Shown here piece by piece: positions 36,368 through 46,034 of a stretch of DNA of 64,000 nucleotides. Source of the stretch: Parvimonas micra (GTDB taxonomy: Bacteria; Bacillota; Clostridia; Tissierellales; Peptoniphilaceae). The stretch's first letter is position 1. Every line of letters starts with the position of its first letter. The DNA lies in the NCBI RefSeq assembly GCF_021300775.1, contig NZ_JAJTJP010000001.1:496001-560000 (forward strand). The letters are read 5' to 3'. Both the position numbers and the translations under genes were made by a program. Below the pieces are notes generated by a model. It worked only from the letters and a program-made list of their open reading frames with translations. It made no database searches and was not told the DNA's origin.

Positions 36368-37579
36368 TTATTCAACTATATTTATTATGTCATTACATAT
36401 ATTTTTCCAGCTATATTTGATTATTTTTGCTGTAAAATCTTTTTCATATTGGTAATTATACAAATTATTTATCTGTTTTTCTAAACCTAAACTTAGCCTA
36501 TTAATATAATCTTCAACTTCAGTTTCTAATATTTTATCTGTATCATAAAGAACTGGCATTTTTACAAAAACTATGTTATTTGATTCTGTAATTTCCTTTC
36601 CAACAAAATCAATGAAATTCTCTAGTTCATTCATTACTACCTTCAAACCACATGCTAAAGCTTCTATTGTTACAAGTGAAAGTCCTTCATAAAATGAAGG
36701 CATAACAAAAATGTCACAATCTCTAAACAAATCGGAAATCTCTCCTTTGCTCATATATCCATAAAGTTTGACCTTGTCTTTTAACTTATTTGAATAATCT
36801 ATGATTTCTTCAAATTCATTACCTGTTCCACTTCCTGCTAGTATTAATTCTATGTTATATTTATCTTTAATCTTTTCAAAAGCTTTTAGTAGATATATTA
36901 TTCCTTTTGATCTACTAAATTTACCAGCATATATAAGTTTAATTTTAGAATTTTTATTATATATCTTATCTTTTCCTTTATAGCAGAAATCTATATCATA
37001 ACCTCCACCTATAACATGAATTTTATCTGGACTGTAATTAAAAACATTTATAATCTCAATTTTTTGTTTTTCAGATAAGCAAAAAATTCCATCTAGTTTT
37101 GGTAAATTATTGTATATAAATTCTTTATGAATATCATTTTTATATAACTGTCTTAAATCAGTACCATGACAAAATCCATAAACTTTACATTTTAGTTCTA
37201 AACTAGCTACAATTGATGACATTATGTACAAATGATTTGTAAAAATAATATCAGGATTAAAACTTTCAATCACATCCTTAATTCTATTTGTAAAAACATC
37301 TATATATTTTTCCAAACTTTCACCTATTAGATTAGAAAATAAATACGACTCATATGGCATTACATCGCTCATTCCCACAACAGGAAATGGTAAATCATTA
37401 GTCTTAAATTTTATAATCTCATAATCATCAAAATTAGTCTCAATAATATCATCATCGTTCATACAACATACTACTTTTTGAATAAAATTCATTTTTTTTA
37501 AGTTTTTATAAACTTCAGTTAAATATATTCCACTTCCAGTTTTTGAAGGATATTGACTAATCAAATGTAAAACTTTCAA
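36368..37579 (-). CDS. GT4-family glycosyltransferase
   Basis: A 403-residue GT-B enzyme. The acceptor half begins LHLISQYPSKTGSGIYLTEVYKNL. The donor half has IYAGKFSRSKGIIYLLKAFE near residue 215, VKLYGYMSKGEISDLFRDCDIFVMPS around 270-295, and the E-x7-E element in YEGLSLVTIEALACG near 298. The donor and product are unknown. It is not part of the capsule operon, being transcribed alone from a promoter 25 bases upstream. It could modify a surface glycan or glycolipid. Confidence 0.85.
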   Translation of the reverse strand: MKVLHLISQYPSKTGSGIYLTEVYKNLKKMNFIQKVVCCMNDDDIIETNFDDYEIIKFKTNDLPFPVVGMSDVMPYESYLFSNLIGESLEKYIDVFTNRIKDVIESFNPDIIFTNHLYIMSSIVASLELKCKVYGFCHGTDLRQLYKNDIHKEFIYNNLPKLDGIFCLSEKQKIEIINVFNYSPDKIHVIGGGYDIDFCYKGKDKIYNKNSKIKLIYAGKFSRSKGIIYLLKAFEKIKDKYNIELILAGSGTGNEFEEIIDYSNKLKDKVKLYGYMSKGEISDLFRDCDIFVMPSFYEGLSLVTIEALACGLKVVMNELENFIDFVGKEITESNNIVFVKMPVLYDTDKILETEVEDYINRLSLGLEKQINNLYNYQYEKDFTAKIIKYSWKNICNDIINIVE

Positions 37580-37606
37580 TATAATAATTCTCCTTACACC
37601 ACAACA

Positions 37607-37635
37607 ATTTTATTTAATTTAAAAATAAATATCAA
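37607..37635 (-). promoter_or_regulatory. Promoter of the GT4 gene
   Basis: -35 TTGATA (37630-37635), 17-base spacer and -10 TAAAAT (37607-37612). Confidence 0.7.
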
Positions 37636-37682
37636 CTTATCTCTTACTTGCTAATTATAACACATAAAATAATAAAAAAAAA

Positions 37683-37708
37683 GCAAAAAAAAAGCTCCAA
37701 ACGGAGCA
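37683..37708 (-). terminator. Terminator after rpsT
   Basis: Stem GCTCC/GGAGC (37694-37698 with 37703-37707) followed on the minus strand by a nine-base T-run. Confidence 0.88.
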
Positions 37709-37740
37709 AATATAATGTGTTGGATCCATACACACTATAT
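37709..37740 (-). repeat. Imperfect inverted repeat between the rpsT stop and its terminator
   Basis: The bases just after rpsT form an approximately 11-pair stem (ATATAGTGTGT against ACACATTATAT) around TGGATCCA. It has no T-run and is separate from the terminator hairpin that follows. It may protect the 3' end of the mRNA. Confidence 0.6.
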
Positions 37741-38013
37741 TTACGCTTGTGTTGAAGCATCATGTAATTTTTTACTTAATTTGCTTACCTTTTTAGATGC
37801 GGCATTTTTATGAAAAACACTGTTTAAAGTAGCTTGTTTAAGTCTCTTATCAATCTTTCTTAATAACTCATTGGCAACTTCTAAATTATTTTCTTCTAAA
37901 GCTAATTCGAATTTTTTAATATAAGTTTTTATTTCAGATTTTCTACTTTTATTTTTAAGAGTTTCTTTTTTAGTAACATCTATTCTCTTAATTGCTGATT
38001 TTATATTTGCCAT
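37741..38013 (-). CDS. rpsT: 30S ribosomal protein S20
   Basis: A 90-residue basic helical protein typical of S20. It starts MANIKSAIKRIDVTKKETLKN, of which MANIKSAIKRI is the family signature, and contains FHKNAASKKVSKLSKKL near the C-terminus. It binds 16S rRNA in the body of the small subunit. It is a monocistronic unit with a strong promoter (38044-38072), an AGGAGGTGA ribosome site and its own terminator. Confidence 0.97.
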   Translation of the reverse strand: MANIKSAIKRIDVTKKETLKNKSRKSEIKTYIKKFELALEENNLEVANELLRKIDKRLKQATLNSVFHKNAASKKVSKLSKKLHDASTQA

Positions 38014-38043
38014 TTATTTCACCTCCTCAAAAATAACAGTAAT

Positions 38044-38072
38044 ATTATACTATAATAAGATATTTTTTTCAA
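38044..38072 (-). promoter_or_regulatory. Promoter of rpsT
   Basis: -35 TTGAAA (38067-38072), 17-base spacer and -10 TATAAT (38044-38049). Confidence 0.85.
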
Positions 38073-38112
38073 GTCTTTTTTGTAAAATATTTTATTCAGT
38101 TACTATAAAAAT

Positions 38113-38144
38113 AAAGAACTGTGAAAATGAATTCACAGTTCTTT
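38113..38144 (-). terminator. Terminator of the pyrH-polC operon
   Basis: A 13-base perfect stem AAAGAACTGTGAA/TTCACAGTTCTTT with a 6-base loop and a T-rich tail on the minus strand, just after the polC stop codon. Confidence 0.85.
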
Positions 38145-38146
38145 CA

Positions 38147-41100
38147 TTACATTAAGTCAAATAAACTAACTTGATTAGTTTGCTGTAAATCATTTAAAAC
38201 TCCATGTTCTTTTAAAGATTCTAAAGCATTTTTATTAATTTTTGTTCTTTCTTGAAAATCTTCTATTGAAATAAAAGGTAATTTCCTAACTTCATCATAT
38301 ATTGAACTTGAGTTTACATCACTAACAAAATCTAATGCTCTAAACGGCGGCAAAATTTTCCCTTTACCATCTATTAAAAATCTAGAAAAATGAGATTTTT
38401 CTAAGTCTACTTTACTTGCAACTATTCCTCTAAGATACATTTCTTCAGCAACTTCAAGAATATCATAAACATCTTGATCTTTTTTTGAAGCTGACTTTCC
38501 TAATTCTAAAATTTCTTTCATTTTTGATTGAATCGCATTAAGTCCTTTATATATAAGATTTCCCGGATAGTTATCTATTTTTGTTGTAAAATAAGTAGCA
38601 TAAAAAGCTTCAGGAAAATGTACTTTAAAATAAGCAATTCTATAGCTCATCATTACATAAGCAACAGCATGAGCTTTTGGGAATAGATATTTTATCTTTT
38701 TACAAGAATCAATATACCATTCAGGTATCCCATTTTGTCTCATATATACTTCAGTTTCTTCATCAAGACTTTTTCCTTTTCTAACAGTTTCCATTATTTT
38801 AAATGAACGTTTATTATCTAAACCGTTAAAAATTAAATATGTCATTATATCATCTCTAGTACATATTGTTTCATTAAGTGGTATCCCTTTTCTTATAAGT
38901 TCTTGAGCATTACCTAACCATACATCTGTACCATGAGAAAGTCCAGAAATTCTTATAAGTTCAGTCAAAGTTTTTGGTCTAGTATCAAGCAACATTTGTC
39001 TTACAAAATTAGTACCATATTCTGGAATTCCAAGAGTTCCAACCCCATCTTTGTTTTTATCATCTACAAACTTTAAACTTTCTGTTGAGTAAAAAATATT
39101 TAAAGTTTCTTTATCATCCATAGGAATATTTAATGGGTCTACACCTGTCAAATCTCCTAGATGTTTAATTATTGTAGGAACATCATGACCCAACAAGTCA
39201 AGTTTTAATATTCTACCACTTATAGATTTATAACTAAAATGTGTAGTCATAGTTTGAGAAGTGGGATCATCAGCAGGATACTGAATTGGAGTAAAATCAT
39301 AAATCTCTTTATCGTGAGGAACTATCATTACTCCGCCAGGATGTTGACCACTCGTTCTTTTAACCCCTACAATTTTTCTTGCAAATCTTCTTATATTACC
39401 AGCAGTCATATTTAATTCTTTTTCTTCTACAAATTTTTTAACATAACCAAATGCTGTTTTATCTGAAATTGTACCAATAGTTCCAGCTCTATAAACTTTG
39501 TCAGCACCAAATAATTTTTCGGTATACTTATGACAAGTTGATTGGTATTCTCCTGCAAAGTTTAAATCTATATCAGGTTCTTTATCTCCATCAAATCCTA
39601 AAAATACCTCAAATGGGATATCATGTCCTTCCTTAATCATATTCGTTTTACAATGCGGGCATTCTTTATCAGGCATATCTACACCGGATTGTCCACTATA
39701 TTCTTCATGAAATTCTGAGAATTTACATTTTGGACATATATAATGTGGAATTAAAGGATTAACTTCAGTAATACCTGCCATTGTTGCAGCAAATGATGAC
39801 CCAACAGATCCTCTAGAACCTACTAAATATCCATCATCATTAGATCTCCAAACCAACTTTTGAGCGATTATATATAATACTGCATATCCATTCTTAATTA
39901 TTGAACTTAATTCTCTTTCTAATCTATCATTAACAATTTTTGGTAAATTATCTCCATATATTGACTTAGCTTTATCATAACAAATTTTTCTTAATTCATC
40001 ATCTGAACCTTCAATAAATGGTGGAAAAGTTCCATTTGGAATTGGTAAAATGTTCTCTAACATATCCTTAAATACATTTGTATTTTTAACAACAACTTCG
40101 TATGCTTCATCTTTTCCTAAATAAGAAAATTCTTCAAGCATTTCTGTGGTTGTTCTAAAATAGTAGGAACCTTCCTTTTCTAAGTTTCTATTACCTTGTC
40201 CATATAAAATTACATTTCTAAAAATATAATCATTCTTATCGAGATATTTAACATTTCCAGTAGCAACTACTAACTTATTCAGTTTTTTCCCTAACTTGAA
40301 AATTCTGTTATTTATTTCCTTTAAATCGTCAAGTTCTAATACTTTTCCTCTATAATATAGATGTTTTAAATTTGAAATTGGTTGAATTTCAAGAAAATCA
40401 TAAAATTCAGCAATATTTAAAATTTCTTCCTCACTTTTTTCATCAACGAAAGCTCTAAATAGTTCTCCATCCCAATTTCCTGAACCTATCAAAAGTCCAT
40501 CTCTATATTCTTTTAATCTAGACTTAGGAAATCCACCAACTTTTCTAAAATATTTCATCAAACCTTCAGAAATCATTTTATAAAAACCACTTAATGCTTT
40601 CATTTCCTTTACATATATTATTGAATTAAAAGAAATATTCCTTGATACAGGCCAACTTGTTTCAATACTGTTTATATTCTTATCAAATATTTTACCATCT
40701 TTTTCAATTATTTTAATTAACTCTAACAAAATTCCAGAGCAAGCTTCAGCATCGGAATCTGCTCTGTGATGATTTAATAATTTAACTCCCAACTCTTTAG
40801 ATAATGTATTAAGTTTATGATTTTTTAGATGTGGTAATACTGCTCTAGCAAAACCCATTGTATCTATGAATGTAGGATTAAATTCAATATTTAATCTTTT
40901 ACAATTTGTTCTTATAAAAGAAATGTCAAATTCAGCATTATGTGCTACAAAAACTGCATCTTCAGCAAATTCAATAAATTTAGGTAAAATTTCACTGATT
41001 AAAGGTTTATCTGCAACCATTTCATTTGTTATACCTGTTAATTCTATAATTTCATCTGAAATTTCTTGTTCAGGATTTATTAATTCATTAAATCTACGTA

Positions 41101-42442
41101 TAAGTTTTCCATCTTCAATTAGAACCGCTCCAATTTCTGTTATATTATTCTTTAAGTGAGAAAGGCCTGTTGTTTCGATGTCAAAAACTACAAATTTATT
41201 AAATTTTGTTCCTTCCTTGTAATTATACAAAATTCTTGGATTATCTTCTAATAAATTTAATTCAATTCCATATAGCGGTTTAATTTCTCCATTTCCAAAT
41301 AAATCCATAATTTGTGGATATGCTTGAACAACACCAATATCTGTTACTCCAATTGCTGTATGACCCATATCTTGTAATCGAGTTTTTAATAATTCTAGAT
41401 TTACACATCCATCAAGACCGCTCATCTGAGAATTTAAATGCAGTTCAACTCTCTTTTCAGTTGAATTATCACTATAAACAATTTTAGGTGCTTTTTCAAT
41501 TCCATCAATCATCATAGCAATACATTTTGAATATTGATCGTATTCAACTCTACCTGTGACAGTTATATTAATTCCATTTTCTATGGACTTTGAATTTATA
41601 TGTTCATTAAAAACAGAAAATTTTTTATCATCTAAGAAACACTTACAACTCATGGCAGAAGTCTCATCTTCTAAATCAAATAAAGCTAATTTTTTTCCAT
41701 TCTTTAAATCTCTTATTTCTAAATCATATACTCTTCCTTGAATTTTACAATAACCACTGTTTTGATCTAATTCAGAGATATTCAAAAGAGGTTCTTTATC
41801 TGATATTTTTTTTCCTATTTTAAAAATATCAGCATCTTTAGTATTATCTTTAATAACTTTAACTTTATCTACTTTTACTTCATTTACTTTTATAATTTCT
41901 TTTCTTTTATCTTCAAGTTTGTTTTCAAGCTTTTCAATACTCTTTTCATCTTTTGTAAGTAAACTATTTAACATAAGTACTTCTACTTCATCATTAAATT
42001 TTTGTGAAATAAATTCTTTTATATCATTTAAAAACGAATTAGAAAGTAGTTTGAATCTACAAATAGAATTTGATATATAAATCTCTATATAATCTTCTAA
42101 AAAATTTATTCTATCATTGTTAGTAAGAGAAAAACCGTGATTTTTCAATAGTTTTTGAACTTCATTAATAAATTCATCATATTTTATATAATAGAAATAT
42201 CTTTTTGGATAATTCGAATCTATAATATTTTGAACCGAAAAATTTACTTCTCGTCCATTAAATATTTCATGAAGTTCTTTATCTAAAACGATAAGCTCAT
42301 CTATTCCTATATCATTAGAGTCAGTAAGTAATTTAAAATCTATTTTATCATCACCAAAAATAAACTCATCTATAATAAAATCTTCTGACAAGCTATAATT
42401 TTTACGTTGTGAAAAATAAAAACTTTTTAAACTCCTATACAT
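38147..42442 (-). CDS. polC: DNA polymerase III PolC
   Basis: A 1431-residue Gram-positive replicative polymerase. After an N-terminal region (about 1-220) comes an OB domain (about 230-330), then a PHP domain split by the DEDD proofreading exonuclease (VVFDIETTGLSHLKNN at about 421, FVAHNAEFDISF and HHRADSDAEA). The Zn-binding cysteines are in CPKCKFSEFHEEYSG and CPHCK, and palm residues include EPDIDLNFAGEYQ. The C-terminal part contains FPKAHAVAYVMMSYRIAYFK. PolC copies most of the chromosome. It is the last gene of the pyrH-frr-uppS-cdsA-rseP-ispG-polC operon, beginning one base after ispG. The start ATG has GGAGGA. Confidence 0.97.
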   Translation of the reverse strand: MYRSLKSFYFSQRKNYSLSEDFIIDEFIFGDDKIDFKLLTDSNDIGIDELIVLDKELHEIFNGREVNFSVQNIIDSNYPKRYFYYIKYDEFINEVQKLLKNHGFSLTNNDRINFLEDYIEIYISNSICRFKLLSNSFLNDIKEFISQKFNDEVEVLMLNSLLTKDEKSIEKLENKLEDKRKEIIKVNEVKVDKVKVIKDNTKDADIFKIGKKISDKEPLLNISELDQNSGYCKIQGRVYDLEIRDLKNGKKLALFDLEDETSAMSCKCFLDDKKFSVFNEHINSKSIENGINITVTGRVEYDQYSKCIAMMIDGIEKAPKIVYSDNSTEKRVELHLNSQMSGLDGCVNLELLKTRLQDMGHTAIGVTDIGVVQAYPQIMDLFGNGEIKPLYGIELNLLEDNPRILYNYKEGTKFNKFVVFDIETTGLSHLKNNITEIGAVLIEDGKLIRRFNELINPEQEISDEIIELTGITNEMVADKPLISEILPKFIEFAEDAVFVAHNAEFDISFIRTNCKRLNIEFNPTFIDTMGFARAVLPHLKNHKLNTLSKELGVKLLNHHRADSDAEACSGILLELIKIIEKDGKIFDKNINSIETSWPVSRNISFNSIIYVKEMKALSGFYKMISEGLMKYFRKVGGFPKSRLKEYRDGLLIGSGNWDGELFRAFVDEKSEEEILNIAEFYDFLEIQPISNLKHLYYRGKVLELDDLKEINNRIFKLGKKLNKLVVATGNVKYLDKNDYIFRNVILYGQGNRNLEKEGSYYFRTTTEMLEEFSYLGKDEAYEVVVKNTNVFKDMLENILPIPNGTFPPFIEGSDDELRKICYDKAKSIYGDNLPKIVNDRLERELSSIIKNGYAVLYIIAQKLVWRSNDDGYLVGSRGSVGSSFAATMAGITEVNPLIPHYICPKCKFSEFHEEYSGQSGVDMPDKECPHCKTNMIKEGHDIPFEVFLGFDGDKEPDIDLNFAGEYQSTCHKYTEKLFGADKVYRAGTIGTISDKTAFGYVKKFVEEKELNMTAGNIRRFARKIVGVKRTSGQHPGGVMIVPHDKEIYDFTPIQYPADDPTSQTMTTHFSYKSISGRILKLDLLGHDVPTIIKHLGDLTGVDPLNIPMDDKETLNIFYSTESLKFVDDKNKDGVGTLGIPEYGTNFVRQMLLDTRPKTLTELIRISGLSHGTDVWLGNAQELIRKGIPLNETICTRDDIMTYLIFNGLDNKRSFKIMETVRKGKSLDEETEVYMRQNGIPEWYIDSCKKIKYLFPKAHAVAYVMMSYRIAYFKVHFPEAFYATYFTTKIDNYPGNLIYKGLNAIQSKMKEILELGKSASKKDQDVYDILEVAEEMYLRGIVASKVDLEKSHFSRFLIDGKGKILPPFRALDFVSDVNSSSIYDEVRKLPFISIEDFQERTKINKNALESLKEHGVLNDLQQTNQVSLFDLM

Positions 42443-42443
42443 A

Positions 42444-43499
42444 CTATTCCTCCAATTTATTTATTTCATTAATTAGCTCTTTTAATAAGTCTTTCTCATC
42501 GACTTTCTTAATAATTTGTCCTTTTTTAAAAATAAGTCCTTTACCATTACCTCCTGCAATTCCTAAATCTGCCTCTTTTGCTTCTCCAGGTCCATTTACA
42601 GGACAACCCATAATAGCTATTTTTAAATTTTTCTTTACATGTTTTAATTCTTTTTCAGCTTGCTCAACTATATTAATTAAATCAATCTTTGTTCTAGAAC
42701 AAGTTGGACAAGAGATTAAATCAATTCCATCCTTAAGAATACCTAAAGAACGTAAAATTTCTTTTCCTACTTTAACTTCTTCTACAGGGTCTCCTGTCAA
42801 GGATACTCTGATAGTATCTCCAATACCTTTTGCCAATATAATACCAAGTCCAACAGAAGACTTAATTGTACCTCTAAAGCTAGGACCAGCTTCAGTAATT
42901 CCTAAATGCAAAGGATAATCACATAAACTACTTAAAAGTTCATATGATTCAACACAAATTGGTACATTACTTGATTTTATTGATATTTTAATTTGATCAA
43001 AATTTAGTGATTCTAAAAATTCAACTTGATCTAATGCACTATAAACAATTGATTCCTTATTAACACCTTTATATTTATCTATAAACTTTTGATTTACAGA
43101 ACCCGAATTAACCCCTACTCTTATTGGAATGTTATGATATTTACAACATTCTACTACCTCTTTTACCTTTTTTCTTCCTCCAATATTTCCTGGATTAATT
43201 CTTAAACAATCAGCTCCATTTTCTGCAGCCATTATCGCTAGTTTATAATCATATTGAATATCTGCAATAAAAGGTATTGTAGTTAATAACTTTATTTTCT
43301 TTATAGCTAAAGCGTCATCTAAATCATTTACCGCAGAGCGGCTAATATTACATCCTTCTCTAGCAAATTGATTAATTTGATTAACCGTTGAAATTACATC
43401 TTTTGTAATTGTATTTGTCATTGATTGTATAGAAATAGGAGAACCACCTCCAATAGGTACGTTCCCCACATAAATTTTCTTAGTTATTTTTCTTTCCAT
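42444..43499 (-). CDS. ispG: 4-hydroxy-3-methylbut-2-en-1-yl diphosphate synthase
   Basis: A 351-residue MEP-pathway iron-sulfur enzyme that reduces methylerythritol cyclodiphosphate to HMBPP. It has PIGGGSPISIQSMTNT at the N-terminus, RINPGNIGG in the TIM barrel, and the [4Fe-4S] ligands in LISCPTCSRTKID and IMGCPVNGPGEAKEADLGI. It overlaps rseP by one base and precedes polC, as in many Firmicutes. Confidence 0.96.
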   Translation of the reverse strand: MERKITKKIYVGNVPIGGGSPISIQSMTNTITKDVISTVNQINQFAREGCNISRSAVNDLDDALAIKKIKLLTTIPFIADIQYDYKLAIMAAENGADCLRINPGNIGGRKKVKEVVECCKYHNIPIRVGVNSGSVNQKFIDKYKGVNKESIVYSALDQVEFLESLNFDQIKISIKSSNVPICVESYELLSSLCDYPLHLGITEAGPSFRGTIKSSVGLGIILAKGIGDTIRVSLTGDPVEEVKVGKEILRSLGILKDGIDLISCPTCSRTKIDLINIVEQAEKELKHVKKNLKIAIMGCPVNGPGEAKEADLGIAGGNGKGLIFKKGQIIKKVDEKDLLKELINEINKLEE

Positions 43500-44536
43500 T
43501 AATTTGCTCCAAATATTCCTAATCTTATTACATCTTTAAAGGAAACAAATAAAATAAGTCCCATTAAAAATATAAATCCTATCGTATGAATTAGACCTTC
43601 TTTTGATCTTGAAATTGGTCTTCCTAAAATTAATTCTATAAATAGGAATACTAGTCTACCTCCATCTAAAGCTGGTATAGGTAATAAATTAATAAAACCT
43701 AAATTTACACTTAAAAATGCTGTTATATATAGTAAAGAATACAAACCATTACTAGCAGCATTACTTATTGCACCAACTACTCCTATTGGACCAGATAATT
43801 GTCCAACCCCTACTTTACCTGTAAATAATTGTCTTAATATATCAAACATTGAACTTATAAAATAAAAAAATGTATTTATACTTTCTCTAAGAGAAACAAT
43901 TATATTTCTCTCCAGTTTTGAAGTTACTCCTAACACTTTTTCTTTTGAATCCTCAAATTTAACTTTGATTTCCTTTTCTTGTCCATTTCTTAAAACCTTG
44001 ACTACTGTATCTTCTTTATCTAATTTTGATAATGAAGTTTGTACATCTTTCCAAGATTCAATTTTATAATTGCCTATATTTACAATAACATCTCCTGATT
44101 CAATTCCATATTTTTGAGCGATTGAATCTTCTTTAACACTTCCAATTGTAGTTGTTTGATGTCCTCTAATTCCAAATAATGCAAATAGAATCACAAAAGC
44201 TAATATAAAATTGAATAAAGGTCCAGCAAAAATAGTTAAAATTCTACCTCCTATTGATGCACCATTAAAATGTCCTCTTTTTGAAAAGTCTAATTCTTCA
44301 TCATTTTCTCCTTCAGATTCATCTTCACCTTCCATGGCACAAAAACCACCTAGTGGTAATGCTCTGATTGAATACAAGGTATCTCCTTTTTGCTTTCCAA
44401 TTATTTTTGGACCCATACCTACTGCAAATTCATTTACTTTTATTTTAGCTCTTTTAGCGAATATAAAGTGCCCAAATTCATGGACTACAACAACAACCAT
44501 AAACACTAAAAGTGCAACTATTATTTTTAAAATCAT
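43499..44536 (-). CDS. rseP: RseP/RasP-type site-2 membrane metalloprotease
   Basis: A 345-residue M50 protease. The zinc ligands are in VVVHEFGHFIFAKR (residues 17-30), then YSIRALPLGGFCAMEGE and a PDZ domain at about 115-190 (SGDVIVNIGNYKIESW). The third ligand region is NLLPIPALDGGRL near 283. Four membrane helices are visible. It cuts membrane-embedded substrates such as anti-sigma factors and signal peptides. It directly follows cdsA (overlap of one base); in most genomes dxr stands between the two. Confidence 0.93.
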   Translation of the reverse strand: MILKIIVALLVFMVVVVVHEFGHFIFAKRAKIKVNEFAVGMGPKIIGKQKGDTLYSIRALPLGGFCAMEGEDESEGENDEELDFSKRGHFNGASIGGRILTIFAGPLFNFILAFVILFALFGIRGHQTTTIGSVKEDSIAQKYGIESGDVIVNIGNYKIESWKDVQTSLSKLDKEDTVVKVLRNGQEKEIKVKFEDSKEKVLGVTSKLERNIIVSLRESINTFFYFISSMFDILRQLFTGKVGVGQLSGPIGVVGAISNAASNGLYSLLYITAFLSVNLGFINLLPIPALDGGRLVFLFIELILGRPISRSKEGLIHTIGFIFLMGLILFVSFKDVIRLGIFGAN

Positions 44537-45318
44537 TAAATACTACCTCCAAATATACTAAAAAGAATATATACTAAAGGAGTTACAAAAATAATACTAT
44601 CAAATCTATCTAAAAATCCACCATGTCCTTTTATAATGTTACTAAAATCTTTTATGCCTATTTCTCTTTTAATTTTAGATGCAAACAAATCACCTATTTG
44701 TGCAACAATTGAAAGTAATATTCCAGAAACTATTATAAAAGTAAAATTATATTTTAAAACAAAAATATTAAATAAAATTAAAAGTAACAGAGAACCAATT
44801 ATTCCTCCTATTGAACCTTCAACTGTTTTTTTAGGGCTAATACTTGGATACAATTTATGTTTCCCAAATATCATGCCAAATAAATAAGCAAATGTATCTG
44901 TACCCCAAGAAATAAAGAAAACAACCCATAGTAGATATGTTTCTCCTAGTCTTAAAAAAACACCCATAGGTACAGTAATATAGATAAATGAAAATATTAA
45001 TTTCCCTAAATTTACAATATTAATTTTATTAAAAAACAAATAATAAATTGATACTACAAGAAAATATAATGAAAATGAAGTTAATACTAAATTTTTGTTT
45101 GAAGTTCCTATAAAATATAACACAACAATGGAAAATAAAATGCTAGTACATTCAATTAATATGTCGTTTAATTTAAATGTTTTAAACAACTCAACTAAAC
45201 ATAATAATGCTATTGCTATACTATAAGCAATAAGTGCAGAACCTTTAATATAGATACAAATAAAAGATATTACTAACATCAAAGCTCCACTTATAGTTCT
45301 GTTAATAAAACTATTCAT
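44536..45318 (-). CDS. cdsA: Phosphatidate cytidylyltransferase
   Basis: A 260-residue integral membrane enzyme with seven to eight hydrophobic segments. The C-terminal family signature is QIGDLFASKIKREIGIKDF followed by IIKGHGGFLDRFDSIIF (residues about 195-240), and SPKKTVEGSIGGIIGS is near 165. It makes CDP-diacylglycerol from phosphatidic acid and CTP, the entry point to phosphatidylglycerol and cardiolipin. It overlaps both its neighbours by one base. Confidence 0.95.
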   Translation of the reverse strand: MNSFINRTISGALMLVISFICIYIKGSALIAYSIAIALLCLVELFKTFKLNDILIECTSILFSIVVLYFIGTSNKNLVLTSFSLYFLVVSIYYLFFNKINIVNLGKLIFSFIYITVPMGVFLRLGETYLLWVVFFISWGTDTFAYLFGMIFGKHKLYPSISPKKTVEGSIGGIIGSLLLLILFNIFVLKYNFTFIIVSGILLSIVAQIGDLFASKIKREIGIKDFSNIIKGHGGFLDRFDSIIFVTPLVYILFSIFGGSI

Positions 45319-46034
45319 TATATTCCCCCAAATCTTCTATTTCTATTTTGAAAATCATAAATAGCATCATATAAATCATCAGCATAAAATTCCGGCCACA
45401 AAACATCTGTAAAATAGAATTCAGAATATGCTAATTGATAAATTAAAAAATTACTAATTCTTTTTTCATTTCCTGTTCTTATCATTAAGTCAACATCTGA
45501 ATTTTCTTTAGTATACAAATAATTTTTGAAACTTTCTTCATTTAATTCATCTAAAGAGAATTTTCCTTTTTCAATATCTTTATATAAATTTTTTATAGAT
45601 GAAATAATCTCTGCTCTTCCACCATAATTAAGTGCAATGTTTAATACCATTCCATTATTATCTTTAGATTTATCAATACTATTATCAAGTAGCTTAACAA
45701 TAGAACTAGGTAACTTGCTATAATCACCAATAACTCTAAAAATTATATTATTTTCTAAAATACGTTTCAATTGAGAATTTATATAAATAACTAAAATATT
45801 CATAAGACCATTTACTTCTTCCTCTGGTCTTTTCCAATTTTCAGTTGAAAACGCATATAAAGTTAAAGTTCTAACTCCAATTTTACAACATTCTTCAACA
45901 ATATCAACTACTCTATTCATTCCTTCTTTATGTCCAGCAATTCTAGGCAAAAATCTATTTTTTGCCCATCTTCCATTACCATCCATGATTATACCTATAT
46001 GTTTAGGTATATTTGTAAAATCTATAACTCTCAT
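45318..46034 (-). CDS. uppS: Isoprenyl (undecaprenyl) diphosphate synthase
   Basis: A 238-residue cis-prenyltransferase. It has HIGIIMDGNGRWAKNR at residues 12-27, RIAGHKEGMNRV, YAFSTENWKRP near 79, and the C-terminal DLMIRTGNEKRISNFLIYQ, then EFYFTDVLWPEF. It adds isopentenyl units to make the C55 lipid carrier used for peptidoglycan and for the polymer operon in this window. RTGNEKRISN differs slightly from the usual RTSGExRxSN but keeps the basic residues. It overlaps frr and cdsA by one base each. Confidence 0.95.
   Translation of the reverse strand: MRVIDFTNIPKHIGIIMDGNGRWAKNRFLPRIAGHKEGMNRVVDIVEECCKIGVRTLTLYAFSTENWKRPEEEVNGLMNILVIYINSQLKRILENNIIFRVIGDYSKLPSSIVKLLDNSIDKSKDNNGMVLNIALNYGGRAEIISSIKNLYKDIEKGKFSLDELNEESFKNYLYTKENSDVDLMIRTGNEKRISNFLIYQLAYSEFYFTDVLWPEFYADDLYDAIYDFQNRNRRFGGI

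Noticed and set aside
42409-42918. Plus-strand reading frame of 169 codons opposite ispG
   Set aside because: It is antisense to the strongly supported ispG gene, has no ribosome site and low-complexity Ser/Pro/Leu content typical of a shadow frame. The other plus-strand frames opposite minus-strand genes were rejected for the same reason.
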